Positions 25,540 through 34,289 of a stretch of 64,000 bases of DNA are shown piece after piece; position 1 is the stretch's first letter, and each line of letters opens with the position of its first letter. The position numbers and the translations under genes are program-made. Below the pieces are notes generated by a model that saw nothing but the letters and a program-made list of their open reading frames with translations, did not search any database and had not been told where the DNA came from. This DNA comes from Streptomyces antimicrobicus (GTDB lineage Bacteria; Actinomycetota; Actinomycetes; Streptomycetales; Streptomycetaceae), in NCBI RefSeq assembly GCF_020532625.1, contig NZ_JAJAUY010000003.1:55228-119227 (forward strand). The letters are read 5' to 3'.

Positions 25540-26622
25540 ATGGGTTCGGTTCGCGTAGCCATCGTCGGCGTGGGCAACTGCGCCGCGTCGCTGGTGCAGG
25601 GCGTCGAGTACTACAAGGACGCCGACCCGGCGTCCAAGGTCCCGGGCCTGATGCACGTCCAGTTCGGCGACTACCACGTCCGTGACGTCGAGTTCGTCGC
25701 CGCCTTCGACGTGGACGCGAAGAAGGTCGGCCTGGACCTCGCGGACGCCATCGGCGCCAGCGAGAACAACACCATCAAGATCTGCGACGTCCCGCAGACC
25801 GGCGTGACGGTCCAGCGCGGCCACACCCTCGACGGGCTCGGCAAGTACTACCGCGCCACCATCGAGGAGTCCGCCGAGGCCCCGGTCGACATCGTCCAGG
25901 TCCTGAAGGACAAGCAGGTCGACGTTCTGGTCTGCTACCTCCCCGTCGGTTCCGAGGACGCCGCGAAGTTCTACGCGAAGTGCGCCATCGACGCCAAGGT
26001 CGCCTTCGTCAACGCCCTCCCGGTCTTCATCGCCGGCACCAAGGAGTGGGCCGACAAGTTCACCGAGGCCGGCGTCCCGATCGTCGGTGACGACATCAAG
26101 TCCCAGGTCGGCGCGACCATCACGCACCGCGTCATGGCCAAGCTGTTCGAGGACCGCGGTGTCATCCTGGACCGCACCATGCAGCTGAACGTCGGCGGCA
26201 ACATGGACTTCAAGAACATGCTCGAGCGCGAGCGCCTGGAGTCCAAGAAGATCTCCAAGACGCAGGCCGTCACCTCCCAGATCCCCGACCGGGAGCTCGG
26301 CGAGAAGAACGTCCACATCGGCCCGTCGGACTACGTCGCGTGGCTCGACGACCGCAAGTGGGCGTACGTCCGCCTCGAGGGCCGCGCCTTCGGTGACGTC
26401 CCGCTGAACCTCGAGTACAAGCTCGAGGTGTGGGACTCCCCGAACTCCGCGGGTGTCATCATCGACGCCGTGCGCGCTGCGAAGATCGCCAAGGACCGCG
26501 GCATCGGCGGCCCGATCCTCTCGGCCTCCTCGTACTTCATGAAGTCCCCGCCGGTCCAGTACTTCGACGACGAGGCCCGCGAGAACGTCGAGAAGTTCAT
26601 CAAGGGCGAAGTCGAGCGCTGA
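25540..26622 (+). CDS. ino1: Inositol-3-phosphate (myo-inositol-1-phosphate) synthase
   Basis: 360 residues, [25 protein letters not shown], then the actinobacterial inositol-phosphate synthase pattern: [36 protein letters not shown], and [11 protein letters not shown]. It converts glucose-6-phosphate to inositol phosphate via NAD+, feeding mycothiol (the main actinobacterial thiol buffer) and inositol lipids. The ATG at 25540 is preceded by AGGGAGC. A strong hairpin follows the gene. Its upstream neighbour is padR. Confidence 0.95.
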   Translation: MGSVRVAIVGVGNCAASLVQGVEYYKDADPASKVPGLMHVQFGDYHVRDVEFVAAFDVDAKKVGLDLADAIGASENNTIKICDVPQTGVTVQRGHTLDGLGKYYRATIEESAEAPVDIVQVLKDKQVDVLVCYLPVGSEDAAKFYAKCAIDAKVAFVNALPVFIAGTKEWADKFTEAGVPIVGDDIKSQVGATITHRVMAKLFEDRGVILDRTMQLNVGGNMDFKNMLERERLESKKISKTQAVTSQIPDRELGEKNVHIGPSDYVAWLDDRKWAYVRLEGRAFGDVPLNLEYKLEVWDSPNSAGVIIDAVRAAKIAKDRGIGGPILSASSYFMKSPPVQYFDDEARENVEKFIKGEVER

Positions 26623-26666
26623 GCCACTTCCCGGGCGTCCGTGCGACGCCTGGCTCCGGCTGCTTC

Positions 26667-26707
26667 CGCGGAGGGTCCCCGGGCAATCTGCCCGGGGACC
26701 CTCCGCG
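26667..26707 (+). terminator. Strong terminator after ino1
   Basis: Perfect 18-bp GC-rich stem (26667-26684 and 26690-26707) around the loop AATCT. Confidence 0.9.
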
Positions 26708-26725
26708 TATGTGACCCTTGCCCTC

Positions 26726-27994
26726 ATGCCTGCCGTACGGGATCTGCGCGTGCTCCTGCGCCTGAGGGACTTCCGCGCTCTGCTCGGCGTGCGGCTGCTC
26801 TCCCAGGCGGCCGACGGCGTCTACCAGGTCGCGCTCGCCACCTACGTGGTCTTCTCGCCGGAGAAGCAGACGAGCCCCGCGGCCATCGCCTCCGCCATGG
26901 CGGTCCTGCTCCTGCCCTACTCGGCGATCGGACCCTTCGCAGGGGTCCTGCTCGACCGCTGGCGGCGACGGCAGATCCTGCTCCACGGCAACCTGCTGCG
27001 GGCCCTCCTCGCCTGTGTCACGGCCGTGCTGATCGTCGCCCGCGTGCCGGACTGGCTCTTCTACGCCTCCGCGCTGTCGGTGACCGCCGTCAACCGCTTC
27101 GTCCTGGCCGGTCTCGCCGCCTCCCTTCCCCGAGTCGTCCGCGCTGACCAGCTCGTCACCGCCAACGCCCTCTCGCCCACAGCGGGCACCCTCGCGGCGA
27201 CCGCCGGGGGCGGGCTGGCCTTCCTCCTGCAACTGCTGGCCGCCGGTTCGAACGCCTTGGTCGTGCTCGTCGGCGCCGCCTTCTACCTCTGCGCCGCCCT
27301 GGTCTCCCTCCGCCTGGCCGTCGGGCTCCTCGGCCCCGACCGCACGCCCGGAGACGAGCACCCCTCCCTCTGGGAGGGCGCGGTCCTCACCGTCCGCGGC
27401 ATGGCGCAAGGACTGCGGCACCTGTCCGAGCGGCGGGAGGCCGCGTACGCGCTGACGGCCATGACCCTGATGCGCTTCTGCTACGGGGCGCTGACGGTGA
27501 TGCTGCTGATGCTGTGCCGCTACGCCTGGTCGGACACCGAGGCGGACGGCCTGGCCCTGCTGGGCGTGGCCGTAGGGGTCTCCGGCGCGGGCTTCTTCGC
27601 GGCCGCGGTGGTCACTCCCTGGGTGGTGAGCCGGATCGGTCCCCGGGGCTGGATCACGGCCTGCGCCGCCGGTGCGGCCCTCCTGGTGCCGGCGCTGGGA
27701 CTGTTCTTCGCACCGGGGCCGTCCCTCGTCGCCGCCTTCGTCCTGGGGCTGGCCACACAGGGCGCGAAGATCTCCACCGACACCATCGTGCAGTTCCGCG
27801 TCGACGACGCCTTCCGCGGCCGGGTGTTCTCCCTCTACGACGTGCTGTTCAACGTGGCCTTCGTGGGTGCGGCGGCCGTGGCCGCGCTGATGCTGCCGCC
27901 CGACGGCCGGTCCGCCGTCCTCGTGGTGGGCGTGGCGGTCCTGTACGCGCTGACCGCCGCCGCGCTCATGCGAAAGGGGCGGTGTTTCACGTGA
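26726..27994 (+). CDS. MFS-family transporter
   Basis: About 422 residues (ATG 26726; GTG 26711 is possible). Twelve hydrophobic segments, with the loop-2/3 motif GVLLDRWRRRQILLHGNLLRALLA and the central loop between about residues 205 and 235. The substrate is unknown. The last codons are ...CGG TGT TTC ACG TGA: the stop codon lies inside the first of two parS sites. Confidence 0.88.
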   Translation: MPAVRDLRVLLRLRDFRALLGVRLLSQAADGVYQVALATYVVFSPEKQTSPAAIASAMAVLLLPYSAIGPFAGVLLDRWRRRQILLHGNLLRALLACVTAVLIVARVPDWLFYASALSVTAVNRFVLAGLAASLPRVVRADQLVTANALSPTAGTLAATAGGGLAFLLQLLAAGSNALVVLVGAAFYLCAALVSLRLAVGLLGPDRTPGDEHPSLWEGAVLTVRGMAQGLRHLSERREAAYALTAMTLMRFCYGALTVMLLMLCRYAWSDTEADGLALLGVAVGVSGAGFFAAAVVTPWVVSRIGPRGWITACAAGAALLVPALGLFFAPGPSLVAAFVLGLATQGAKISTDTIVQFRVDDAFRGRVFSLYDVLFNVAFVGAAAVAALMLPPDGRSAVLVVGVAVLYALTAAALMRKGRCFT

Positions 27995-27997
27995 AAC
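27984..27997. promoter_or_regulatory. parS site 3
   Basis: Perfect GTTTCACGTGAAAC; overlaps the stop codon of the MFS gene (TGA at 27992-27994). First of a pair whose start-to-start distance is 24 bp. Confidence 0.95.
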
Positions 27998-28007
27998 ACG
28001 ACGCGCT

Positions 28008-28021
28008 GTTTCACGTGAAAC
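28008..28021. promoter_or_regulatory. parS site 4
   Basis: Perfect GTTTCACGTGAAAC, 10 bp after site 3, between the convergent MFS and cca genes. Confidence 0.95.
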
Positions 28022-28049
28022 ATCGCCCCCTCCGACTGGGGCACGGGGC

Positions 28050-29492
28050 TCAGCTCTGCGCGGCCCACCACTCCTTGAGCGCCGCGACGGCCTTGTCGTG
28101 CTCCATCGGGCCGTTCTCCAGCCGCAGGTCCAGCAGGAAGGCGTAGGCCTTGCCGATCACCGGCCCGGGCCCGACGCCCAGCACCTGCATGATCTCGTTG
28201 CCGTCCAGATCGGGCCGGATCGCGTCGAGCTCCTCCTGCTGCTTGAGCTGTGCGATCCGCTCCTCCAGGCCGTCGTAGGCCCGGGAGAGAGCGTTGGCCT
28301 TGCGCTTGTTGCGCGTGGTGCAGTCGGAGCGGGTCAGCTTGTGCAGGCGCTCCAGCAGCGGGCCGGCGTCGCGGACGTAGCGGCGCACGGCCGAGTCGGT
28401 CCACTCGCCCTCGCCGTAGCCGTGGAAGCGCAGGTGCAGCTCCACCAGCCGGGACACGTCCTTGATCATGTCGTTGGAGTACTTCAGCGCGGTCATGCGC
28501 TTCTTGGTCATCTTCGCGCCCACCACCTCGTGGTGGTGGAAGGAGACCCGGCCGTCGGTCTCGAACCGGCGGGTGCGCGGCTTGCCGATGTCGTGGAGCA
28601 GCGCGGCGAGCCGCAGTACCAGGTCGGGACCGTCCTCCTCCAGGTCGATCGCCTGCTCCAGCACGGTCAGCGAGTGGTGGTAGACGTCCTTGTGCCGGTG
28701 GTGCTCGTCGCTCTCCAGCCGCAGCGCCGGCAGCTCGGGCAGCACATGGGCGGCGAGGCCGGAGTCGACCAGCAGCCCCAGGCCCTTGCGCGGGTGGTCG
28801 GACAGCAGCAGCTTGTTCAGCTCGGCCTGGATCCGCTCGGCCGAGACGATCTCGATCCGGTCGGCCATGGCAGTCATGGCCTCGACCACCTCGGGGGCCA
28901 CCTCGAAGTCCAGCTGCGCGGCGAACCGGGCCGCGCGCATCATCCGCAGCGGGTCGTCGGAGAAGGACTCCTCCGGGGTTCCGGGCGTGCGCAGGATCCG
29001 GGCGTCCAGATCCTGAAGACCACCGTGCGGGTCGATGAACTCGAGCTCCGGAAGGGCCAGGGCCATCGCGTTGACCGTGAAGTCGCGGCGGACCAGGTCC
29101 TCCTCGATGGAGTCGCCGTAGGAGACCTCGGGCTTGCGCGAGGTCCGGTCGTACGCCTCGGACCGGTACGTGGTGACCTCGATCTGGAAGCCGCCCCGCT
29201 GGCAGCCGATCGTGCCGAACGCGATCCCGACGTCCCACACCGAGTCCGCCCACGGGCGGACGATCTTCAGCACGTCCTGAGGACGGGCGTCGGTGGTGAA
29301 GTCGAGATCGTTGCCGAGGCGGCCCAGCAGGGCGTCACGGACCGAGCCGCCGACCAGGGCGAGGCGGAAACCGGCCTCCTGGAACCTGCGGCCGAGCTCC
29401 TCGGCGGCAGGGGCGACCCGCAGCAGCTCACTCACCGCGTGGTGCTGCACCTGGTCGAGGGCACGGGCATTGTCTTCGTTGGCGTTCGGCAC
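28050..29492 (-). CDS. cca: CCA tRNA nucleotidyltransferase
   Basis: 480 residues. The class II nucleotidyltransferase head is present (GFRLALVGGSVRDALLGRLGNDLDFTTDARP with its acidic pair, then RRDFTVNAMAL and DPLRMMRAARFAAQLDF), and a C-terminal HD domain (LAALLHDIGKPRTRRF). It adds or repairs the 3' CCA of tRNAs; no CCA is encoded in the tRNA genes seen here. The GTG at 29492 (VPNANEDNARALDQ) has no Shine-Dalgarno. It is divergent from the DUF6049 gene. Confidence 0.94.
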   Translation of the reverse strand: MPNANEDNARALDQVQHHAVSELLRVAPAAEELGRRFQEAGFRLALVGGSVRDALLGRLGNDLDFTTDARPQDVLKIVRPWADSVWDVGIAFGTIGCQRGGFQIEVTTYRSEAYDRTSRKPEVSYGDSIEEDLVRRDFTVNAMALALPELEFIDPHGGLQDLDARILRTPGTPEESFSDDPLRMMRAARFAAQLDFEVAPEVVEAMTAMADRIEIVSAERIQAELNKLLLSDHPRKGLGLLVDSGLAAHVLPELPALRLESDEHHRHKDVYHHSLTVLEQAIDLEEDGPDLVLRLAALLHDIGKPRTRRFETDGRVSFHHHEVVGAKMTKKRMTALKYSNDMIKDVSRLVELHLRFHGYGEGEWTDSAVRRYVRDAGPLLERLHKLTRSDCTTRNKRKANALSRAYDGLEERIAQLKQQEELDAIRPDLDGNEIMQVLGVGPGPVIGKAYAFLLDLRLENGPMEHDKAVAALKEWWAAQS

Positions 29493-29677
29493 AACAGAAA
29501 AGGGTACGTCCCCCGCCCGCCCCGAGCGCCCCCGTTTACGGCGACCCCGGTAGGGCACGTCCCCCGGCCCGGCCCGATCATGTGGAGCAAGGCGCGGCAC
29601 TCGCGCACAGTGGGTCTCGTTACCATGCGTGGACGCACAACCGACGACCACTGACACTTCGAGGGACGGGCGAGCGC

Positions 29678-31942
29678 GTGGCCGAGGCGGCAGTCATCCA
29701 GGGGGCTTCCCCCGCTCCTGCCCGCCGCCGCTGGCTGCGGCGCGCGGTCGTCCTGCTGGCCGGGACGCCCGTACTCGCCGCGTTGATCTACGCTCCCGCC
29801 CAGCGTGCCCAGGCCGCCGAGTCGGACGCGGGCACCGTGGACGTCCAGCTGGACACTCTCACCCCCAGCGCGCCGGTCAAGGGCGACACGCTGACGATCT
29901 CCGGCACGGTGGTCAACACCGGCCGTGAGCCGGTCACGGACGCCCGCGTGGGTCTGCGGGTGGGCTCGCCCCTGCCGGACCGGGAGGCGATCGACGAGGC
30001 GGCCGAGCGGGGCGAGTACCGGCCCGGTACCGACGGCAAGGAGATCGATCCGGCGTTCGCCGTGAAGTTCCCCTCCCTGCCCGGCAAGGCCGGCCGGCAC
30101 TTCGAGATCAGGGTGCCCGTCAACAAGCTGGAGCTCGACAAGGACGGCGTCTACCAGCTCGGGGTCTCCGTCTCCGGGTCGACCGGCCGCTCCGGGGAGC
30201 AGGTCCTCGGCATAGAGCGGACCTTCCTGCCCTGGCAGCCGGAGGCGGCCTCCAAGCGGTCCCAGCTGAGCTATGTGTGGCCGCTGATCTCCAGCACCCA
30301 CCTGACTGCCGAGACCGGCTCCGACGAGCTCCAGACGCCCGTCTTCGGCGACGACGACCTCGCCGCCGAGCTGGCCCCCGGCGGACGCCTGGAGCGGATG
30401 GTGACCCTGGGCAAGGAGCTGCCCATCACCTGGGTCATCGATCCCGACCTGCTCTACACGGTCGACGCGATGACGAAGGGCTACCGGGTACGGCTGCCCG
30501 ACGGCCGCACGGTCCCCGGCCGGAACAAGGCCGTCGCCGAGAAGTGGCTGAGCTCGCTGGAGACGGCCGTACAGGGCAAGAAGGTCGTCGCGCTGCCGTT
30601 CGCCGACCCCGACCTCGCCTCGCTCGCCCACCACGGCAAGGACGTCTCGGGCACGCTGGGCCAGCTGCGGCCCGCCACCGACAAGGCCAAGCAGGCTGTC
30701 GAGACCGTCCTGCACGTCACTCCCTCCACGGACTTCTCCTGGCCGGTGGACGGCGCGATCGACCCGGCCATCGTGAACGTCGCCACCTCGGCCGGCGCCC
30801 ACAACGTGCTCACCCGCAGTGACAGCCTCACGGAGACCAGCGGCCTGGGCTACACCCCCTCGGCGGCCCGTCCCATCGGCGCGGGCGCCACCGCCGTCGT
30901 CGCCGACGCCCGGCTGTCCACCGCGTTCCAGGGCGACATGCTCCAGGCCGGGAACTCCGTGCTCGCGGTGCAGCGCTTCCTCGCCCAGAGCCTGGCCCTG
31001 AACCTGCAGAACACCGACCAGCAGCGCAGCTTCGTGGTGGCCCCGCAGCGCATGCCCAGCGCCAGCCAGGTCCAGACGATGGCCGACGCTCTGCGGGCCC
31101 TCCAGCCCGGCCGCTGGACCCAGCCGCAGGACCTGGAGGCGGCGGCCGCCGCCAAGCCCGACCCGGGCGCCACCACCCAGGTCCCCGGCGCCGGCCAGTA
31201 CCCCGACGAGCTGCGCAAGCAGGAGCTGTCGCAGGCCGCCTTCGAGAAGATCCGCACGACGCAGACCACCCTGGACCACTTCAAGGTGATCCTCTCCGCG
31301 CCCGACCGGGTGGAGATCCCGTTCGGCAACACCACCAACCGTGAGATGTCCACGTCGTGGCGCGGCCGTCCGCTGGAGGCCCAGGGCTACCGCGACGGCG
31401 TCCAGCAGTACCTGATCGGCCTGACCGAGCGGGTGCAGCTGATCCCCAAGACGGACACCACCCTCTCGGGGCACAGCGCGACCATCCCGGTCACCGTCAA
31501 GAACGGTCTCGTGCAGGACGTCCGCGGCCTGGTGCTGCGGATCAGGTCCGCCAACCCCACGCGCCTGATGTTCGGCGACAGCGGCGAGGCCCAGCAGGAC
31601 GTCACCGTCCAGGCCCAGCACAGCCAGACCCTGAAGTTCACGGCCAACGCCACCGCCAGCGGCCCCGTCGAGGTCACCGCGCAGCTCTACACCAAGGACG
31701 GCGTGCCCTACGGCAAGGAACGCCGGTTCACCGTCGAAGCCACCGAGATCACCCCGACCGTGATGTTCGTCATCGCGGGCGGCATGCTTCTCCTCGTCCT
31801 GGCAGGCATCAAGATGTACGCCAGCCGCAAGCGTGTCGCGGCACGTGCCGCGGCCGAGGACACGCAGCAGAGTGATGAGACACCGGACACCGGAGCCGAA
31901 AGCGACGGCACGTCCGGCCCGGGTGAGACAGTGGACCGTTGA
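29678..31942 (+). CDS. DUF6049-family secreted, membrane-anchored protein
   Basis: 754 residues. An N-terminal signal-type segment (about 12-50, RRRWLRRAVVLLAGTPVLAA with Ala-x-Ala before ESDAG) is followed by a large extracytoplasmic domain and one C-terminal membrane helix (about 690-712, PTVMFVIAGGMLLLVLAGIKM), then a soluble acidic tail. It belongs to the actinobacterial DUF6049 group (from memory). The function is not established; it sits just upstream of murJ (46 bases), so a role with the lipid II flippase is likely but unproven. The GTG start at 29678 is preceded by GAGGGACGGGCG. Confidence 0.8.
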   Translation: MAEAAVIQGASPAPARRRWLRRAVVLLAGTPVLAALIYAPAQRAQAAESDAGTVDVQLDTLTPSAPVKGDTLTISGTVVNTGREPVTDARVGLRVGSPLPDREAIDEAAERGEYRPGTDGKEIDPAFAVKFPSLPGKAGRHFEIRVPVNKLELDKDGVYQLGVSVSGSTGRSGEQVLGIERTFLPWQPEAASKRSQLSYVWPLISSTHLTAETGSDELQTPVFGDDDLAAELAPGGRLERMVTLGKELPITWVIDPDLLYTVDAMTKGYRVRLPDGRTVPGRNKAVAEKWLSSLETAVQGKKVVALPFADPDLASLAHHGKDVSGTLGQLRPATDKAKQAVETVLHVTPSTDFSWPVDGAIDPAIVNVATSAGAHNVLTRSDSLTETSGLGYTPSAARPIGAGATAVVADARLSTAFQGDMLQAGNSVLAVQRFLAQSLALNLQNTDQQRSFVVAPQRMPSASQVQTMADALRALQPGRWTQPQDLEAAAAAKPDPGATTQVPGAGQYPDELRKQELSQAAFEKIRTTQTTLDHFKVILSAPDRVEIPFGNTTNREMSTSWRGRPLEAQGYRDGVQQYLIGLTERVQLIPKTDTTLSGHSATIPVTVKNGLVQDVRGLVLRIRSANPTRLMFGDSGEAQQDVTVQAQHSQTLKFTANATASGPVEVTAQLYTKDGVPYGKERRFTVEATEITPTVMFVIAGGMLLLVLAGIKMYASRKRVAARAAAEDTQQSDETPDTGAESDGTSGPGETVDR

Positions 31943-31988
31943 GCGATGCCGTGGCCGGTCGGCCTGGGGACGATGAGGTGGGGTTTCG

Positions 31989-34172
31989 ATGAACGCGCCG
32001 TACGACGGTGACCGTGCGCAGGGCGCTGGCGTGCCCGCGCCCTCCCCGGGCACGGCCCCGGACGGCCCGGGCCCCGGACAGGTGCCCGCACCGGCGCCCT
32101 CGCCGGACCGGGACCCGTACGTCCAGGACGCCTACGACCGCGACCCCTACCGGGCTCAGGACCTCTCCGCCCAGGACCCGGTGACCGAAGCCCTCTACGA
32201 CCGGGCCTCCCACCCCCCGCCGCCGCCCGGCACCTACCAGGAGCCCGGCCCGCTCTACGCGGCCCCGCCGGCCCCGGCCTACGCCCCCGACCCCAAGGTC
32301 TGGGCGCAGACCCCGCCGCCCGAGCCCGACGGCCCCTCCCGGCACCTGCCCTACGGGGACCGCCCGGCGACCACCCGGTTCGTGGGGGTGGACTCCCTGG
32401 TCACCGACGCGGCCGAGGACGAGCCGGAGCCGGATGCCTTCGCCCACCTCTACAAGGACCAGCAGGCCGCGCCCCGGGCCGCCGGCCCGGTCGCCGAGGA
32501 GGCGCCCGTCGCCGCCCCGGCGCCCGCCAAGCCGGCCGGCAAGGCGGCGAGCCTGCTGAAGTCCAGCGCGCTCATGGCGGCGGGCACGATCGTCTCCCGG
32601 ATCACCGGCTTCCTGCGCACCTTGGTGATCGCCGCGGCCATCGGCGTCGGCACCTTCAACGACACCTACCAGGTCGCCAACACCCTGCCCACGATGATCT
32701 ACGTGCTGGTCGGCGGCGGCGCCCTGAACGCGGTCTTCATCCCGCAGCTGGTCCGCGCGATGAAGAACGACGACGACGGGGGAGAGGCCTACGCCAACCG
32801 GCTGCTGACCCTCGTGGTGGTCCTGATGGCCGGCGTCACCACCGTCTGTGTGATCGCGGCGCCGCTGTTCATCACGATGATGTCGCCGAAGATGGCCTCC
32901 GACCCCCACCAGATGGAGGTCGCGACCGCGTTCGCCCGCTACTGCCTGCCGACCATGTTCTTCATGGGCGTGCACGTGGTGCTCGGCCAGATCCTCAACG
33001 CCCGCGGCCGGTTCGGCGCGATGATGTGGACCCCGGTCCTGAACAACATCGTCGTCATCGCCACCTTCGGCGCCTTCATCTGGGCCTTCGGCGGCTTCAC
33101 CAGTTCCGGCGTGAGCAGCGCGACCGTCACCCCCGAGGGCGTCCGCCTGCTGGGCCTGGGCACGCTGCTCGGCCTGACCGTCCAGGCCCTGGCGATGCTG
33201 CCGTACCTGCGCGACGCCGGCTTCCGGCCGCGGCTGCGCTTCGACTGGCGGGGCCACGGCCTCGGCAAGGCCGCCCGCCTGGCCAAGTGGACGTTCTTCT
33301 TCGTGCTCGCCAACCAGGTCGGCCTGGTCGTCGTCACCCAGCTCGCCACCTGGGCCGGCTCCCTCGCGGAGAAGCAGGGCCACCCCGGCACCGGTATCAC
33401 CGCCTACAACTACGCGCTGCTGCTGTGGCAGATGCCGCAGGCGATCATCACCGTCTCGGTCATGACGGCCGTTCTGCCGCGGATCTCCCGCTCCGCGCAC
33501 GACGGCGACGCCGCCGCCGTCCGCGACGACATCTCCTACGGCCTGCGTACCTCGGCGGTCGCGATCGTGCCCTGCGCCTTCGCGTTCCTCGCCCTCGGCG
33601 TGCCGATGGCCACCCTGCTGTACGCGGGCTCCGGCGCCGGTGCCCAGAACATCGGTTACGTGCTGATGGCCTTCGGCCTCGGCCTGATCCCGTACTCCGT
33701 CCAGTACGTCGTCCTGCGCGGCTTCTACGCCTACGAGGACACCCGCACCCCCTTCTACAACACCGTCATCGTCGCCGGGGTGAACGCCGCCGTCTCCGCG
33801 CTGGCCTTCTTCGTCCTGCCGTCGCGCTGGGCCGTCGTCGGCATGGCCGCCGCCTACGGTCTCGGCTACGCCGTCGGCGTCGGTGTCGCCTGGCGCCGGC
33901 TGCGCACCCGGCTGGGCGGCGACCTCGACGGCTCCCGTGTGATCCGCACCTACGCCCGCCTCGCCGGGGCCTGTGTCCCGGCCGCCCTCGCGGCCGGCGC
34001 CGCCGCCTACGGCGTCACCCGGCTGCTGGGCAGCGGAGTACTCGGTTCCGCCGCTTCTCTCGCCGCCGGCACCGTCCTCCTCGCCGCCGTCTTCCTCGCC
34101 GCCGCCAAGCGCATGCGGATCGAGGAACTCAACGCCATGGTGGGGATGGTGCGAGGACGTCTGGGGCGCTGA
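31989..34172 (+). CDS. murJ: Lipid II flippase MurJ with long proline-rich N-terminus
   Basis: 727 residues. Residues 1-~180 are a Pro/Ala/Asp-rich, apparently disordered cytoplasmic region; residues ~190-727 hold about 14 hydrophobic segments matching MurJ/MviN, with SALMAAGTIVSRITGFLRTLVIA, NTLPTMIYVLVGGGALNAVFIPQLV and GFYAYEDTRTPFYNT. MurJ moves lipid II across the membrane. The ATG at 31989 is preceded by GAGGTGGGG. In mycobacteria MurJ carries a C-terminal pseudokinase and an extracellular domain; here these are in the next gene. Confidence 0.93.
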   Translation: MNAPYDGDRAQGAGVPAPSPGTAPDGPGPGQVPAPAPSPDRDPYVQDAYDRDPYRAQDLSAQDPVTEALYDRASHPPPPPGTYQEPGPLYAAPPAPAYAPDPKVWAQTPPPEPDGPSRHLPYGDRPATTRFVGVDSLVTDAAEDEPEPDAFAHLYKDQQAAPRAAGPVAEEAPVAAPAPAKPAGKAASLLKSSALMAAGTIVSRITGFLRTLVIAAAIGVGTFNDTYQVANTLPTMIYVLVGGGALNAVFIPQLVRAMKNDDDGGEAYANRLLTLVVVLMAGVTTVCVIAAPLFITMMSPKMASDPHQMEVATAFARYCLPTMFFMGVHVVLGQILNARGRFGAMMWTPVLNNIVVIATFGAFIWAFGGFTSSGVSSATVTPEGVRLLGLGTLLGLTVQALAMLPYLRDAGFRPRLRFDWRGHGLGKAARLAKWTFFFVLANQVGLVVVTQLATWAGSLAEKQGHPGTGITAYNYALLLWQMPQAIITVSVMTAVLPRISRSAHDGDAAAVRDDISYGLRTSAVAIVPCAFAFLALGVPMATLLYAGSGAGAQNIGYVLMAFGLGLIPYSVQYVVLRGFYAYEDTRTPFYNTVIVAGVNAAVSALAFFVLPSRWAVVGMAAAYGLGYAVGVGVAWRRLRTRLGGDLDGSRVIRTYARLAGACVPAALAAGAAAYGVTRLLGSGVLGSAASLAAGTVLLAAVFLAAAKRMRIEELNAMVGMVRGRLGR

Positions 34173-34289
34173 TGCGCACAACCATCGCCACCTTTCGCGT
34201 GTCGTGCATAGCGGTGGACTGTGGGCACAATTGGCTTGGCTTCGCAGACTGGCCGACAGCGTGCAACGGATGGGGAGGCAGGAACGACG

